Origin: Bacteroides sp.
Lineage (GTDB): Bacteria > Bacteroidota > Bacteroidia > Bacteroidales > Bacteroidaceae
DNA: 64,000 bases
NCBI GenBank assembly: GCA_019414725.1
Contig: DXLM01000006.1
Location: 1-64,000, forward strand
Direction of reading: 5' to 3'
Shown here: positions 29,235-39,700 of the stretch, one piece after another
Numbering within the stretch: the first letter of the stretch is position 1
Layout of the letters: each line of letters opens with the position of its first letter
The notes under the pieces: model-generated
Database searches by the model: none
Told to the model about the DNA's origin: nothing
What the model saw: only the letters and a program-made list of their open reading frames with translations
Made by a program: the position numbers and the translations under genes

Positions 29235-29788
29235 TATTCCGTTTTTTGCTGGCGATACTTTTCCTCGCGTTGGGTCAGATATTCGTTCACACGCTCGAAA
29301 CAGCTGGTAGTAATCGCCACACGTCCCGAACGTACAAACTGCAACACACATCCCAATCCGCGCAACTCCTCATAAAGAGCAGTAATTTCCTCACTCATTC
29401 CATTCTTTTCAACAATAGAGAAAACCGGATTTACTTCTACAATGCGGGCACTATAACGGCGGATAACTTTAGATGCCATAGGATTCTCCTGAAATTCAGG
29501 AGTAGAAACCTTGTACAAAGCAATCTCATGCTGATAAATCTCACTATCAGTAAAATAATGTGCCTGCAAAACATCTATTTTCTTCTCAATCTGCTTCACC
29601 ACCTTTTCTATCACATCCTGAGTAGTCCAGACAGTAATAGTATATTTATGCACTCCCTTGATGGAAGACGCAGAAACATTAAGACTTTCGATATTGATTT
29701 GGCGACGAGTAAACACAGCCGTAATCTGATTCAGCAAACCGGCGATATTTTCTGAATGAACGATTAATGTATATAATGTCTTATCCAT
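29234..29788 (-). CDS. ilvN: Acetolactate synthase small (regulatory) subunit
   Basis: The 184-residue subunit has an N-terminal ACT domain (LYTLIVHSENIAGLLNQITA, residues 4-75) that binds valine for feedback inhibition. The C-terminal ALS_ss domain (about 80-160) has ALYKVSTPEF and RIVEVNPVFSIVEKNGMSEEI. It is 10 bases downstream of ilvB, its catalytic partner, and its stop overlaps the thioesterase start. Confidence 0.96.
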   Translation of the reverse strand: MDKTLYTLIVHSENIAGLLNQITAVFTRRQINIESLNVSASSIKGVHKYTITVWTTQDVIEKVVKQIEKKIDVLQAHYFTDSEIYQHEIALYKVSTPEFQENPMASKVIRRYSARIVEVNPVFSIVEKNGMSEEITALYEELRGLGCVLQFVRSGRVAITTSCFERVNEYLTQREEKYRQQKTE

Positions 29789-29798
29789 AATTATTAAA

Positions 29799-31496
29799 TT
29801 AGCATTCCAGTAACATCTGATTCACCGAGCTTCCCGGAGGTGTCATCGGCAATACATTTCCCTCTTCTATCACACAAGCCTCCAACAGGAACGGCCCGTC
29901 ATTAGCCAGCATTTCATGGATAGCATCCTGCAATTCCTCGCGCTTTATGACACGACGGGCAGGAATCTCGTATGCCTCGGCAATCTTCATGTAATCCGGA
30001 TTCAACATCGGAGTAAATGAATAACGATGACCGAAAAACATAGCTTGCCACTGACGAACATTACCCAAATAGTTATTGTTCAACAAAATAATCTTTACCG
30101 GCGCTTTTTGCTCCATGATAGTTCCCAATTCTTGAATATTCATCTGCAAACCGCCATCACCCATAAATACGCATACAGTACGATCCGGGCAACCGAAAGT
30201 AGCGCCTATAGCAGCGGGAAGACCGAATCCCATTGTTCCCAATCCACCCGAAGTTACAATGCTACGGTTCTTACTGTATTTAAAATAACGAGCAGCCATC
30301 ATTTGGTTCTGTCCCACATCTGTCACCAGTACGGCCTCATTATTCGAAGCCTCACTCACCGCACGCACCACTTCACCCATATTCAACGCCCCGTCAACAG
30401 GATGAATTTCTTTACTGATAACATGTTCATATTCCGTCTTTTCATATTCAGCAAAGCTATCAATCCATTCGGAGTGTTTATTCTCCCGGATAAGTTGCGT
30501 CAGCATAGCTAGCGTATGTTTACAATTACCTAATACGGGTACATCCACTTTTACATTCTTGTCTATTTCAGAATGGTCAATATCCAAATGAATCACCTTT
30601 GCCTGTTTAGCATATGTATCTAATTTTCCGGTTACACGGTCGTCAAAACGCATACCTACGGCAATCAACACATCACATTCATTAGTCTTGACATTGGGAC
30701 CCAGATTTCCATGCATACCTAACATTCCTTTATTTAAAGGATGCGAAGTCGGTATAGCCGAAAGTCCCAGCAAAGTACAGCCACAAGGCATATCGGCTTT
30801 TTCTATGAATGCACGTAACTCATCTTGCGCGTTACCCAACTCTACCCCCTGCCCTACCAACACTAATGGCCTTTGGGCATTGTTTATCAATTCGGCAGCC
30901 TCCTGAAGAGATTCCTTATCAGGATTAGGTTCCGGATCATAACTACGGATAAAATCAAGCTTCATCGGTTCATAATCCACCATCTCCACTTGTGCATTCT
31001 TGGCAAAGTCCAGAACAACAGGACCGGGACGTCCGCTTTTGGCTATATAGAAAGCACGGGCTACAGCCCAAGCTACATCTTCCGCACGGCGAATTTGGTA
31101 ACTCCATTTGGTAATAGGCTGAGTGATACCCACCAGATCTACTTCCTGAAAAGCATCCGTACCCAAAAAAGAAGCTCCTACCTGTCCGGCAATCACCACA
31201 ATAGGCGTGCTGTCAATCATAGCATCGGCAATGCCGGTGATGGTATTTGTCGCACCGGGTCCGCTAGTCACCAAACAGACACCAACCTCCCCGGATACGC
31301 GGGCAAATCCCTGTGCTGCATGGGCAGCTCCCTGTTCATGACGGACCAATATATGGTTCAATGTATCTTTATGATGATATAAAGCATCAAAAGTAGGCAT
31401 GATAGAACCTCCGGGATATCCGAAAAGAGTTTTTACTCCTTGATACTCCAAAGAACGCATCATCGCCTCTGCTCCTGTTATCTTTTCTTTTGCCAT
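29799..31496 (-). CDS. ilvB: Acetolactate synthase large (catalytic) subunit
   Basis: A ThDP- and FAD-dependent enzyme that condenses pyruvate with pyruvate or 2-ketobutyrate, the first common step to valine, leucine and isoleucine. The catalytic Glu lies in RHEQGAAHAAQGFAR (about 53-67). The ThDP-binding motif is GDGGLQMNIQELGTI followed by LNNNYLGNVRQWQ (about 445-485). At 565 residues it is typical. Confidence 0.97.
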   Translation of the reverse strand: MAKEKITGAEAMMRSLEYQGVKTLFGYPGGSIMPTFDALYHHKDTLNHILVRHEQGAAHAAQGFARVSGEVGVCLVTSGPGATNTITGIADAMIDSTPIVVIAGQVGASFLGTDAFQEVDLVGITQPITKWSYQIRRAEDVAWAVARAFYIAKSGRPGPVVLDFAKNAQVEMVDYEPMKLDFIRSYDPEPNPDKESLQEAAELINNAQRPLVLVGQGVELGNAQDELRAFIEKADMPCGCTLLGLSAIPTSHPLNKGMLGMHGNLGPNVKTNECDVLIAVGMRFDDRVTGKLDTYAKQAKVIHLDIDHSEIDKNVKVDVPVLGNCKHTLAMLTQLIRENKHSEWIDSFAEYEKTEYEHVISKEIHPVDGALNMGEVVRAVSEASNNEAVLVTDVGQNQMMAARYFKYSKNRSIVTSGGLGTMGFGLPAAIGATFGCPDRTVCVFMGDGGLQMNIQELGTIMEQKAPVKIILLNNNYLGNVRQWQAMFFGHRYSFTPMLNPDYMKIAEAYEIPARRVIKREELQDAIHEMLANDGPFLLEACVIEEGNVLPMTPPGSSVNQMLLEC

Positions 31497-31595
31497 AATT
31501 GTTTAGTTGAGAATTGAGATTCAAAAAAATACGATGCCGGACAACTGGCCGATGACAACGAAACTGTTTTTTATTCTCAATTTTTAATTTCTAAT

Positions 31596-33398
31596 TTAGT
31601 CAATGATTCTCACTCCTCCTTTATCTGCAGAACTTACCATACTAGCGTATGCCTTCAAGCTTTTAGGAACTTTACGGTCGCGGGTCACCGGTGCCATCGG
31701 TCGGGCGGCCAATTCTTCGTCGCTCAGTTTCACATTGATACTGCGGTTCGGAATATCGATTTCAATTATATCACCATCCACTATTTTTCCGATATTACCA
31801 CCCGCTGCAGCTTCGGGAGAAATATGCCCGATGCTTAATCCCGAGGTTCCTCCACTAAAACGTCCGTCGGTAATCAGAGCACATTCTTTTCCTAAATGCT
31901 TGGATTTGATATAAGAAGTAGGATAAAGCATTTCCTGCATACCGGGACCACCTTTCGGACCTTCATGAGTGATAACAACAACATCTCCGCTGACTACCTT
32001 TCCTCCTAGAATACCTTCACAAGCAGCATCCTGCGAATCGAACACCTTGGCAGGTCCCGAGAATTTCCAAATACTTTCATCCACTCCGGCTGTTTTCACT
32101 ACGCAACCATCCTGTGCAATGTTCCCTTTCAAAACAGCCAAACCTCCGTCCTTACTATAAGCATGTTGCAAATCACGGATACAACCATTGGCACGATCTG
32201 TATCCAGTTCTTTATAAACAGCATTCTGAGAACCCAGCTTTATATTGAATTTGTTTCCCGGAGCACTTGAATAGATACGTTTTGCTTCAGTATCCACTTC
32301 CTTCTTACATATATTATATTTTTCGACAGCTTCCGCCAATGTCAGACCGTCCACTCGCTTCACATCGGTTTTCAGCAAACCACCCTTAGATAATTCTCCC
32401 AATATATTAAGGATACCGCCGGCACGGTTCACATCCTGGATATGATATTTCTGTGTGTTCGGAGCTACTTTACACAAACAAGGCACATGGCGTGAAAGCA
32501 TATCAATATCATCCATCTTGAAATCTACTTCCGCCTCGTGGGCGATAGCTAAAAGATGGAGCACAGTATTGGTGGAACCACCCATTGCAATATCCAATGT
32601 CATGGCATTCAGAAAAGCATCACGAGTAGCAATGCTGCGTGGCAACACGCTGTCATCTCCTTCCTCATAGTATTTATAAGCATTCTTCACTATCAGAGCA
32701 GCCGCATCTTTAAACAACTGAGTACGGTTGGCATGAGTTGCCAAAATAGTGCCATTACCCGGAAGTCCCAGACCAATAGCCTCATTAAGACAATTCATGG
32801 AATTAGCCGTAAACATACCTGAACAGCAGCCACAGCCGGGACACGCATTATCTTCTATTTGAGCCACATCCTCATCGCTGACCGATGCATCAGCAGATTT
32901 AATCATGGCGTCTATCAAATCAAGATGCTGGTTATTCCATTCTCCTGCCTCCATAGGACCACCCGATACAAAAACAGTCGGTATGTTCAGCCGCATGGCA
33001 GCCATCAGCATACCCGGAGTGATTTTGTCACAATTACTGATACACACCATTGCATCCGCCTTATGAGCATTCACCATATATTCCACGCTGTCGGCAATGA
33101 TATCACGACTGGGCAGTGAATATAGCATACCATCGTGTCCCATAGCTATTCCGTCATCAATGGCAATTGTATTGAACTCTGCTGCAAAACATCCCAGTTT
33201 TTCGATCTCGGCTTTTACTTGCTGACCTATTTCATGCAGATGGGTATGTCCCGGAACAAACTGTGTAAACGAATTTACTATGGCTATAATGGGCTTGCCC
33301 ATCATTTCTTTTTTCATGCCGTTAGCTACCCATAAAGCTCTCGCTCCTGCCATACGGCGACCCTGTGTGCTAAACGAACTGCGTAACTGATTCTTCAT
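31596..33398 (-). CDS. ilvD: Dihydroxy-acid dehydratase
   Basis: IlvD is an iron-sulfur dehydratase giving the 2-keto acids of valine and isoleucine. The cluster cysteines are visible in [12 protein letters not shown] (about 118-129) and [16 protein letters not shown] (about 189-204). The C-terminal [20 protein letters not shown] block is intact. It is first in the operon and follows the attenuator leader at 33399-33607. The 99-base gap to ilvB is AT-rich with no clear signal. Confidence 0.97.
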   Translation of the reverse strand: MKNQLRSSFSTQGRRMAGARALWVANGMKKEMMGKPIIAIVNSFTQFVPGHTHLHEIGQQVKAEIEKLGCFAAEFNTIAIDDGIAMGHDGMLYSLPSRDIIADSVEYMVNAHKADAMVCISNCDKITPGMLMAAMRLNIPTVFVSGGPMEAGEWNNQHLDLIDAMIKSADASVSDEDVAQIEDNACPGCGCCSGMFTANSMNCLNEAIGLGLPGNGTILATHANRTQLFKDAAALIVKNAYKYYEEGDDSVLPRSIATRDAFLNAMTLDIAMGGSTNTVLHLLAIAHEAEVDFKMDDIDMLSRHVPCLCKVAPNTQKYHIQDVNRAGGILNILGELSKGGLLKTDVKRVDGLTLAEAVEKYNICKKEVDTEAKRIYSSAPGNKFNIKLGSQNAVYKELDTDRANGCIRDLQHAYSKDGGLAVLKGNIAQDGCVVKTAGVDESIWKFSGPAKVFDSQDAACEGILGGKVVSGDVVVITHEGPKGGPGMQEMLYPTSYIKSKHLGKECALITDGRFSGGTSGLSIGHISPEAAAGGNIGKIVDGDIIEIDIPNRSINVKLSDEELAARPMAPVTRDRKVPKSLKAYASMVSSADKGGVRIID

Positions 33399-33435
33399 CT
33401 TATTCTAAATCTATAACGTCCTATACTTATTGAAA

Positions 33436-33465
33436 AAGCCTTCCTCACCATGTGAGAAAGGCTTT
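33436..33465 (-). terminator. ilv attenuator: terminator hairpin
   Basis: On the minus strand GAAAGCCTTTCTCAC (33452-33466) pairs with GTGAGGAAGGCTT (33436-33448), with one mismatch and a 3-base loop, followed by a run of T. It lies between the leader peptide stop and ilvD. Its 5' arm can instead pair with the leader segment at 33503-33512. Confidence 0.85.
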
Positions 33466-33512
33466 CAATTATTTCTTTATATGTACAACTACACATACAC
33501 AACCTTTCTCAC
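33452..33512 (-). promoter_or_regulatory. ilv attenuator: antiterminator pairing
   Basis: On the minus strand GTGAGAAAGG (33503-33512, overlapping the leader stop codon) is a perfect 10-base complement to CCTTTCTCAC (33452-33461), the 5' arm of the terminator. The two structures are mutually exclusive. A ribosome at the stop codon would cover the first segment, allowing termination. A ribosome stalled on the Val run would leave it free. Confidence 0.82.
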
Positions 33513-33583
33513 GCTCCCAGTGTGACCACCACGACGCGAATAATATGCAGGACTGCCAGGTTATTTAGAGTAGTAATATTCAT
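33509..33583 (-). CDS. ilvL: ilv operon leader peptide
   Basis: A 24-codon frame starts with ATG at 33583 and ends with TGA at 33509-33511. Half of its residues are branched-chain: it contains HIIRVVVVTLGA, with four consecutive Val codons (GTC GTG GTG GTC), three Ile and five Leu or other Val around them. It starts about 24 bases after the predicted transcription start and precedes a terminator/antiterminator pair. The composition and placement match leader peptides such as ilvL of enterobacteria, which sense charged tRNA-Val/Leu/Ile by ribosome stalling. The sequence itself need not be conserved beyond the control codons. Confidence 0.87.
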   Translation of the reverse strand: MNITTLNNLAVLHIIRVVVVTLGA

Positions 33584-33613
33584 ATATCTGTTTTCTTTGT
33601 TTCTTTAACGACT

Positions 33614-33645
33614 GCAAAGGTAAAGCGTTTTTTGTAACAAACAAA
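33614..33645 (-). promoter_or_regulatory. ilv operon promoter
   Basis: The minus strand has a -33 TTTG (33642-33645), a 19-base spacer and a -7 TACCTTTGC (33614-33622), a near-ideal Bacteroides promoter. Transcription should start near 33607, giving a leader of about 210 bases before ilvD. Confidence 0.8.
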
Positions 33646-33750
33646 TAAAATGAAGATTTTTTTTCTTATAAATTATCATTCGTAACTAAATCGGGCTTTA
33701 AACAATCATTTTATCACAAATATACACTATATCTTCCGACGGATAAATAA

Positions 33751-33782
33751 AAAAGAGAATACAAACCAATGCACTCTCTTTT
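33751..33782 (-). terminator. Possible terminator of the small secreted protein gene
   Basis: AAAAGAGA (33751-33758) can pair with TCTCTTTT (33775-33782), 27 bases past the stop at 33809. The stem is weak and AT-rich. Confidence 0.4.
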
Positions 33783-33808
33783 CTATTCATTTATTTCATT
33801 TTATAAAT

Positions 33809-34183
33809 TTACTTATTCGCCACATCTTCCATATAGGAATCCAACCCTTTGTTTTTCAATGTGACATTCAACAACTGCACATACTTCTTGTACTGCTCAT
33901 TTGTCAATGTACGTTTCATCAGTTTGAAGTTTCCATATACGGCTTCACGCAATTTTTTACCTTGTTTAGCTTCTTTTGCGTAGCTTGCGCTTTGCACTTT
34001 GTCAGCAAAATAATCAGAAATATTAGCAACCTCCTCCATCTGACGTGCATCCAGATTCAAATATTTGCTCAACTTTGCGACGTTAACATCTACCTTCCAA
34101 TCTTTACCTTCTACTTTTTCTCCTGCAAAACTTGTAGCTGACATTCCTAATGCCACTACAACCAACAATACTAAACGTTTCAT
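33809..34183 (-). CDS. Small secreted helical protein of unknown function
   Basis: The 124-residue protein has a signal peptide (cleavage about SFA/GEK). The rest is helical: VNVAKLSKYLNLDARQMEEVANISDYF, then LREAVYGNFKLMKRTLTNEQYKKYVQLLN. The LTNEQYKKYVQLL pattern recalls Spy/CpxP-like periplasmic chaperones, but without their LTxxQ pairs in full, so the link is weak. It is transcribed from a promoter with a palindrome at 34297-34329 and has a leader of about 107 bases. Confidence 0.75.
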   Translation of the reverse strand: MKRLVLLVVVALGMSATSFAGEKVEGKDWKVDVNVAKLSKYLNLDARQMEEVANISDYFADKVQSASYAKEAKQGKKLREAVYGNFKLMKRTLTNEQYKKYVQLLNVTLKNKGLDSYMEDVANK

Positions 34184-34296
34184 AATACCTAAAATTTTAA
34201 TTTGTTAAACCTAAAAACAATTTACTTAGTACCTAGTACCCAAGAACTAAATAATACCTTTTAAAAACAATCTCGTTATCTCATTCTCTTTACGTT

Positions 34297-34329
34297 GCAA
34301 ATATAACAACATGCTTTATAACATGTTGT
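34297..34329 (-). promoter_or_regulatory. -7 element with adjoining palindromic operator candidate
   Basis: The -7 element TATATTTGC is at 34297-34305 on the minus strand. Immediately upstream, ACAACATG (34306-34313), 8 bases, CATGTTGT (34322-34329) form a perfect inverted repeat where the -33/-7 spacer would be. This is the place a dimeric repressor would bind. No usual -33 is seen. Confidence 0.5.
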
Positions 34330-34484
34330 CATATATCTGTTAATTAAAGCAAACATCTATCAAAACGAGCAGTTAATTGATTTATATCAAGGATTAAACG
34401 CCACCGAAAATGCATTTATAGTATCATAATAACAAATTTATGTAATATAAACGTAATAACAAAGGATTAAGGGGAATTAATTCG

Positions 34485-34493
34485 TATCTTTGC
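34485..34493 (+). promoter_or_regulatory. -7 element for slyD-like gene, with palindrome at the start site
   Basis: TATCTTTGC matches TAnnTTTG plus C; transcription would start near 34500. A perfect 12-base palindrome ACTTACGTAAGT lies at 34503-34514, right at the start of the transcript. The 362-base gap 34184-34545 otherwise shows only the divergent promoter and its palindrome. Confidence 0.6.
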
Positions 34494-34545
34494 CAACGGA
34501 AAACTTACGTAAGTAGTTTATATTACATTATTATAATAAGAAAAC

Positions 34546-35124
34546 ATGGAAAATAAGTACATCACCGTAGCATACAAACTTTATGTAATGCAAGACGGCC
34601 AGAAAACATTGGTAGAAGAAGCAACTGTAGAACATCCTTTCCAGTTCATATCCGGCTTAGGAACCACACTGGAACGCTTTGAAACAGAAATAACAGCCTT
34701 GAAGAAGGGTGATAAATTTGAATTTGTCATTCCTACCGCAGAAGCCTACGGAGAATATATGCCCGAAGGTGTGCGCACTGTATCTAAAGATATGTTCACC
34801 ATTGATGGTGTTTTTGATGAAGAACGTATCTTCCCGGGGGCTGTCATTCCCTTACAGGACAATGAAGGCCATCACTTCTACGCTACCGTAAGCGAAGTAA
34901 CCAATGACACTGTTACTGTAGATTTAAACCATCCTCATGCAGGTAAAGATCTCACTTTTGAAGGTGAAGTAGTAGAATCCCGCACAGCCACTAATGAAGA
35001 AATTCAGGAAATGGTAAAAATGATGAGTGGAGAAGGATGCGGCTGTGGTTGTGGTGACTGCGGAGGTGGATGCGGTGATGGTTGTAGTGATGAAAACAAC
35101 TGTGGATGCGGACATTGCCACTAA
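34546..35124 (+). CDS. slyD: SlyD-like FKBP peptidyl-prolyl isomerase with metal-binding tail
   Basis: The 192-residue protein has an FKBP core interrupted by the IF chaperone domain: VAYKLYVMQDG, PFQFISGLGTTLERFETEITAL, KFEFVIPTAEAYGEY, then VDLNHPHAGKDLTFEGEVV. The last 35 residues are Cys/Gly/His-rich (GCGCGCGDCGGGCGDGC, CGCGHCH), with about 10 Cys. They resemble the nickel/zinc-binding tail of E. coli SlyD that feeds metal to enzymes. It is a single-gene unit followed by a shared terminator. Confidence 0.93.
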   Translation: MENKYITVAYKLYVMQDGQKTLVEEATVEHPFQFISGLGTTLERFETEITALKKGDKFEFVIPTAEAYGEYMPEGVRTVSKDMFTIDGVFDEERIFPGAVIPLQDNEGHHFYATVSEVTNDTVTVDLNHPHAGKDLTFEGEVVESRTATNEEIQEMVKMMSGEGCGCGCGDCGGGCGDGCSDENNCGCGHCH

Positions 35125-35150
35125 TCCAATTTGAAAAATAATAAAACGAG

Positions 35151-35180
35151 AAAAGGGCGGATTTTTTGTTCCGCCCTTTT
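35151..35180. terminator. Bidirectional terminator between slyD and SusD
   Basis: AAAAGGGCGGA (35151-35161) pairs perfectly with TCCGCCCTTTT (35170-35180), 8-base loop, T-rich on both sides. It lies between the convergent slyD-like and SusD genes. Confidence 0.85.
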
Positions 35181-35271
35181 TGTTTCTCTCTATAGGATAT
35201 CCGGATATTTCTTAATCTTTTCAGAATACTCCTATCGATAATATAAATTCTATCGCAAAATTATCGCTTTA

Positions 35272-36723
35272 TTACTTTTCCACATTCTGTGTAATCGTTC
35301 CATTTCCAGGATTAGATACGGCTTCACGCGGAAAAGGCATAATCCATAAATGCGAATCAGACTTTAGAATATACTCTTTTCCTTCAATAGTACGTGGAAA
35401 AGTACGGGCATACTCCGGGTCCTTATTCAAACGTCTATAATCACAATATATAACCTGAGTCTGGATATATTCACTCTCTTTATCTCTTATTATTTTTTCC
35501 ACTGCTTCTTTCGTTGTTGCAGCAGTCCAATCTTGATAAAACTCAGGAAGAATACGTGTTTTTCTCACCTTATTCACCAGTTCCATTGCTTCTCTAATAT
35601 TAGCTTCTCCCCCTTTACGAGCCAAACATTCGGCCTTTATATAATACATTTCAGGTGAACGCATACCTCCTTTATTCATTTCCAAAGCATAGATACCCGC
35701 ATAATAAGGAATACCGGAAGATGACACTCTGGATTTCCAATGGGTCAGCAGACGAGTATCCCCCTTTTCAAAACGAGCCGCCCGTTCAGGAGAAATAGCG
35801 TAGCTTGTGTTATTCAAACCAGTCCAGCCTGAAGTGGAAGATCCATAACAATAAATATAATTCTCTACATTATCTGTTTCAGGATTACCGGCTACCCCTG
35901 ATGTATAATTCTTGGGATCATCATAGCGCTCCTTATCCGCCTCATAAAGATCTATCCAGTTAAAAAGCTGGTCATTTTGCTCCAATGCCAATGAAGCGTT
36001 CTTCAAAGCATTGTCATAATCCCCCATAGACAAATACACTCGAGCCAACATACCATATCCAAGTGCCCGATTAGGATGAAGAATCGACTCACTATGTACA
36101 GGCAGATCTTCAACCGCCTTATTCAAATCATCAAGCATAAACTCATAGATTGTTTGCAAAGTTACCTGCGGCGACGGAGCCTCCACAGAAGCCGAAGTTA
36201 TCAAAGGAACTGACAGTTTATCCTTAGTAGCCTCATCATACTGGTCAGCATAAAAATTAGCCAAATAAAAATAATGCATGGCTCTAAGAACACGTCCCTG
36301 AGCTATTAACTGACGGCGCTGAACCTCCGTACATTCTGTCGCATCCGGTACATCCTCTACGATTAGATTCCACGCAAAAAGTCCCTCATAAGCATTAAAA
36401 TAAGGGTTCTTATCATTGCCTGTCATTAAGTCTATTCGATTTACAGATTCATCTGCGTAATAATTGGCACGTGTTAACGACGGACTAGTTACGGCAGAAG
36501 GAAGTTTAAATATATCTCCTGCTAATACCGCAAGCTGATCGGGATCAAGAAAATGGTAGGAAAAATTATTTCGGATAAAAGCATTATAGTCTTCCCATGT
36601 CTTCGGAATCTTCTGCCCTTTCGGCACATCATCCAAATAATCATCACAAGCGGAAAGCATCATAGCCACCATAACAAAAAGCAGACTGCTTATCTTTATC
36701 ATTTGTTTTTTCATATTATTCAT
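35272..36723 (-). CDS. SusD/RagB-family nutrient-binding lipoprotein
   Basis: The 483-residue protein has a lipoprotein signal with MMLSAC (Cys about 26). It then has the SusD pattern: DYNAFIRNNFSYHFLDPDQL early, GRVLRAMHYFYLANFYADQY (TPR-like), RSPEMYYIKAECLARKGG, and IRDKESEYIQTQVIYCDYRRL near the C-terminus. The start is 3 bases after the SusC stop. It is the third gene of a thioredoxin-SusC-SusD operon. Confidence 0.94.
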   Translation of the reverse strand: MNNMKKQMIKISSLLFVMVAMMLSACDDYLDDVPKGQKIPKTWEDYNAFIRNNFSYHFLDPDQLAVLAGDIFKLPSAVTSPSLTRANYYADESVNRIDLMTGNDKNPYFNAYEGLFAWNLIVEDVPDATECTEVQRRQLIAQGRVLRAMHYFYLANFYADQYDEATKDKLSVPLITSASVEAPSPQVTLQTIYEFMLDDLNKAVEDLPVHSESILHPNRALGYGMLARVYLSMGDYDNALKNASLALEQNDQLFNWIDLYEADKERYDDPKNYTSGVAGNPETDNVENYIYCYGSSTSGWTGLNNTSYAISPERAARFEKGDTRLLTHWKSRVSSSGIPYYAGIYALEMNKGGMRSPEMYYIKAECLARKGGEANIREAMELVNKVRKTRILPEFYQDWTAATTKEAVEKIIRDKESEYIQTQVIYCDYRRLNKDPEYARTFPRTIEGKEYILKSDSHLWIMPFPREAVSNPGNGTITQNVEK

Positions 36724-36726
36724 CCT

Positions 36727-39700
36727 TTAAAAATTCAAATACAATCCCCATACATAATTCGGTTTCACTTTACCGCCTAAATCGTAATTCGCTTTACTAT
36801 CAAAAGCAAATGTTGCTACATTCTCTACATTGAACTGAAGACGAGCGCCGGAAAGAGAAATTTTCTTGCACCAATGGGCCGGAACTCTGTACGCCAATGA
36901 AATATTACTCAAACGAATATTTGATGCATCATACACAAACAAATCCGAATAACGATATAATTCCGTACGGTGTGTATTAAAATTCTCCGTATCATTAGAG
37001 AAAAGCAGACGTGGTACGTCCGTTACATCCCCAGGCTGAGTCCAACGGTCCACTATACCCTTAGCAGTAGATGTAATACGTCCGTTCGACATATTAATGC
37101 TTGGAATATTGCTTGACCGCAACTTGTGACCTGCATCCAATATCAGCATTGCTGAAAATTCAAAACCTTTATAACGTAATACATTGGTTAACGAAGCATT
37201 ATGTATAGGAACAGTCGTACCACAATAAACCAATGCATGATAATCACGTGCAGGACCTGAAGTGACATTATTTTCCGCATCATATACCTGTGGATCACCA
37301 TTCTCATTCAATCCAGCCCACTTATACGCATAAATACCATATAATGGTTTTCCAACCATAGGATAACTGGTAGGCATACTTATACGGCTATCCCACAAAC
37401 TTGGTTGCACACTGATGTGTTTTACTTTATTACGATTAAATGCATATAACAATGAAGCGTTCCAACTAAAGTCCTTCTGACGGATAATCTCTCCGCTCAA
37501 AGTGATTTCCACTCCCCGGTTTACCATTTTTCCATTATTCGTCATCAACGTTGTATAGCCAAACCCTTGTGTAGGACTACCATTTATAGCAGCAAGTAGA
37601 TCAACACTATATTTATTATAATACTCTATTGTTCCCGACAGACGATGACGGAACAAAGCAAAATCTACACCTACATTCACAGTCGTTGTCTTTTCCCAAC
37701 GGATATCCTTATTGGGAGGAGTATTCACAGACCCTGCCATACCATCCACAAGGCTGGAATCATAATAGGAAGCTATCAGATAGGGAGCTGTATTACGCCC
37801 AATATTACCACCAATACCGTATGAAGCGCGTAATTTCAACATGTCTACAAAATCCGCTTGAAAGAATTTCTCTTTATAGATATTCCAACTTCCCCCGACT
37901 GACCATAAAGGTTTATTCTGGTATTTCGAATTAGTTCCCCACAAGTTCGAACGATCCCAACGAATACTTCCAGAAAGTACATATTTATCATCATACGTAT
38001 ACGATGCATTCGAATAGAAGGAAACAAAACGATTAAGCAATTCACGAGACGAAGCAATACTATTCTGATCTAACTGAGCAGATCCTAACAAGCCCGAAAA
38101 ATAAGCCAAATCTTTCATATTATAATTTTGCCATGTTTTAAGCTCCGGATCATATCCGTATACCGTATTTTCATCAAAATTAATCAATGAATGGCGCACT
38201 TCCTGTCCTAATATCCATACTAAATTATGCTTTTCATCAAATGTTTTATCAAGACTCAACTGTTGACGGAAGTTATAACTATGTTTGCTGTTCTTCAACG
38301 TATGAAACGAATCTCCATTCGGCAGATTATATACCAAAGAACTGCCATTCGGTGATTTGCTGGTAAAATCATTAATACGCTTACGCATAAAATTTGACTC
38401 TTTCTCACCCAATGATTCATAATCCGAATCACTTGTTTCATATTGGAACATCACATTGTAATTCAACCAAGAAGTCAAATCAAACTTCAACTTAGCATAA
38501 GCGCGGGTTTCAAAAGTTTTGGTTGTATTAAGAGCATAATTCAACTCATCCATCGGCACGAGATCTTCTGAATACAGCCCATATTGATCTACTAAATCAC
38601 GACGTGACTTGTCACTTTGTGAAGGTGCCACAAAATAACTTCCATCTGCATTGACCAACGGATCATAAGGCATGACAGAAAAGCCCGGATCAAACAAATC
38701 ATATGACTGGTTCTTCTCTTTGCCATATTTCAGATAAACGCCTGTATCAAAATGCAACCAATTGGTTAGCTGTAATGAATTAGTAATATTGATACCTAAT
38801 TTCCAATCACTATGATTTATATCCTCATAATCATTATCCCAATAAGTAGTAGAGAAATTAAAAGAATTACGCTCTGTTGTTTTACCTACCCTCAAATTAT
38901 ACTGCTGGTAAAAAGGGTTACGCTTACCATATTTTTCTGCCTGATCATAATATTGATAACCGTAGGAAGCCAACTGATTCAGAATTTTATCTCCCTCAGC
39001 CATACTGATTTTCCCAGTGTACATATCTAACAAAGTATTAACTCCCAAACTAGGATATGGTCCGTTTTCACGCAAATCGGCAGCCTGCATCTCCGCAGCC
39101 TCAGGCGTACTCAATGCCATAGTCGCCCATTCACGTTCCATAGCAATAACATCAGCCGCATTAGTCCGATTTTTTTTATAATAAGAATAAGGGTGCACTG
39201 TAAAGGTAGAAGAAAAACTTACTTCCGCTTTACCTTCTTTAGCCTTTTTCGTAGTAATCACAATCACGCCATTAGCAGCTCGCGCACCGTAGATAGAAGC
39301 AGCAGCAGCATCTTTCAGCACTGTTACGCTTTCAATATCTTCCGGATTTAAATCAGGCATATTTTCAGTTGTCTGCCCTATTCTGTCTAATGTTGTATTT
39401 TCTACAGGAAATCCATCAATCACGACCATCGGATTCGCGACAGCATTCATGGTTGTGACACCACGAATCTGTCCATTCACATATCCAGCCACTTGTCCCT
39501 CAAGCATAGAAGACAAGTTATCCATACGTTTCAACTCTAACTTTTCAGTAGAAACTTTAGAAAACGCACCCGTAGAACGTTCTTTCGACAAAGTCTGATA
39601 TCCAGTAACCAACACTTCATCCAACATTTCAGTGTCCGCATCCAACCGAATAAAAAGCTCTTTCTTTCCATCCACAACCGCCACTTCTTTTGATTTCATA

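Noticed and set aside
29235..29351. N-terminal extension of the thioesterase
   Set aside because: It lies entirely inside ilvN; the family start and TAATG coupling support 29234.
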